From: an uncultured Chlorobiaceae bacterium
Lineage (GTDB): Bacteria; Bacteroidota; Chlorobiia; Chlorobiales; Chlorobiaceae
Assembly: GCA_903874585.1 (NCBI GenBank)
Contig: CAIQSY010000144.1
Coordinates: 1-6,153, forward strand
DNA length: 6,153 nucleotides
Direction of reading: 5' to 3'
Shown piece by piece: positions 5,370-6,153 of this stretch; within the stretch, counting starts at the first letter, position 1, and the number at the start of each line of letters is the position of its first letter. The notes under the pieces are model-generated. The model did not search any database and was not told where the DNA came from. It was given only the letters and a program-made list of their open reading frames with translations. The translations under genes and the position numbers were made by a program.

Positions 5370-6153
5370 TCAAACTTGCTGACGTTCCTTGCCTTCGGGT
5401 CAAAAACGATGCCAATCAGATAGCGTTCACCTGCATATTTCTCGTAATACTTCATTCTCTTGATCTGCTCAAGTGGCTCCCCGTCGGTCACCTTGAATTC
5501 AAAGAGAAAGGTTCTTCCACCGGACTTTATGGTCAGGTCAATTCTCCCCTTGTTACTCACATCCTCGGCGACGATGTCCACCCCGATACTGGCAAAACAG
5601 GCATAGAGCACGCTGGCGTAAAAGCCCTCGTAACGCTCAATATCATTGTTGGTGAAATTATTATAGGCGATGCTGGCAAAAAGACGTTTGATAACGGGTT
5701 CCAGACTTCCAGGATCTCCGGCTTCAAGAAGATCAAGCAGCTCATCGCCGATCAGCTCTTTTTCCGAAACGCTGGTCATCGATTCCAGAATATAATCGTT
5801 AAAACTCATTTGCACCTCTTTGTTGGGAAATCCCAACTCATATCGAACACCCTTGCCCGACAGCATTAAGCGCTTGATGGTCAAGTAGCCTGTCTGAAAC
5901 AAAATAGTCTCCAGATTAAGAGCCTCGAGGTTAAAGCTGTTCACCAAAGACTCATTAACCCGGAAACTCTGTAACCTGGGGATAAAATAGTTGTTCTTTT
6001 TGATGAGTTCAATCAGAAATCTGGGTGTTCCTGTCTCGAACCAATAGTTTTTGAACATCCGCTGGTTCCTGATAAAGAGCAGGATATCGTATGGGTTATA
6101 GACCTTGTCACCCAAAAAGTTATAGCCGTTATACCACCGTTTGACCTGCTCCA
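5354..6153 (-). CDS. AAA-ATPase-like / PD-(D/E)XK nuclease superfamily protein, C-terminal 265 residues (5' end outside window)
   Basis: The reverse strand is open from the right edge to TAA 5356-5354. The first complete codon is 6151-6149, giving EQVKRWYNGYNFLG then DKVYNPYDILLF. WYNGY...VYNP is the hallmark at the end of the AAA-ATPase-like domain (PF09820 type), so the true start lies beyond 6153 and a TTG at 6115 should not be taken as start. The C-terminal part is the PF08011-type (formerly DUF1703) PD-(D/E)XK fold: GFYASVLYACFASIG helix, then GRIDLTI with Asp at 5539-5537, then FLFEFKV with Glu at 5500-5498 and Lys at 5494-5492, then EQIKRMKYYEKY containing the usual Gln. All expected catalytic residues are present. 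Such genes are often multi-copy and patchily distributed; their role is not established, although the fold implies DNA cleavage. No disruption is seen in the visible part. Confidence 0.88.
   Translation of the reverse strand, partial: EQVKRWYNGYNFLGDKVYNPYDILLFIRNQRMFKNYWFETGTPRFLIELIKKNNYFIPRLQSFRVNESLVNSFNLEALNLETILFQTGYLTIKRLMLSGKGVRYELGFPNKEVQMSFNDYILESMTSVSEKELIGDELLDLLEAGDPGSLEPVIKRLFASIAYNNFTNNDIERYEGFYASVLYACFASIGVDIVAEDVSNKGRIDLTIKSGGRTFLFEFKVTDGEPLEQIKRMKYYEKYAGERYLIGIVFDPKARNVSKFEWEKM

Noticed and set aside
5276..5869. Forward 197-codon ORF
   Set aside because: It is fully antisense to the PD-(D/E)XK gene and the small membrane ORF, and has no recognisable domain. Length alone is not evidence.
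6113..6115. TTG at 6115 as start of the nuclease-family gene
   Set aside because: The frame stays open to the window edge and encodes the family hallmark WYNGYNF upstream of this TTG, so the gene begins outside the window.

Overview
The window looks like a chromosomal segment of a moderate-G+C bacterium. Protein style, the recG / rpmE-frr arrangement and the lack of strong Shine-Dalgarno sequences suggest a green sulfur bacterium (Chlorobium / Pelodictyon group). That assignment is inferred from general resemblance and was not checked by a search.

Left part (1-2160) is conserved housekeeping DNA. The 5' half of recG (branched-DNA helicase) runs leftward out of the window. A 104-bp divergent spacer separates it from rpmE (ribosomal protein L31) and frr (ribosome recycling factor), which run rightward as a probable two-gene translation operon. 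This ends at a clear intrinsic terminator at 2132-2159.

Middle part (2165-4451) is decaying DNA. It holds about 140 bases with no convincing gene, a short leftward ORF that looks like the beginning of a DedA/VTT-type membrane protein cut off after 52 codons, and a rightward MgtA-like P-type (P3B) Mg2+-transporting ATPase pseudogene. The ATPase has lost its actuator domain by an internal deletion. It also carries two single-base frameshifts (at 2866 and in the C run 3948-3950) and an in-frame TAA (3179-3181). The DKTGT phosphorylation site, TGD, GDGIND and the C-terminal membrane region are still readable across the frames.

Right part (4506-6153) is leftward. It holds an intact four-helix DUF2127-type membrane protein, a 189-bp gap, a doubtful 65-codon membrane ORF and the C-terminal 265 residues of a protein of the AAA-ATPase-like / PD-(D/E)XK nuclease family (PF09820 + PF08011 type), whose N-terminal ATPase part lies outside the window. 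The last two overlap by 16 bases.

I see no rRNA, tRNA, CRISPR array, transposase or complete new multi-gene system. The most informative features are the multiply damaged Mg2+ ATPase, the truncated membrane-protein remnant beside it, and the nuclease-family gene with its small overlapping ORF.
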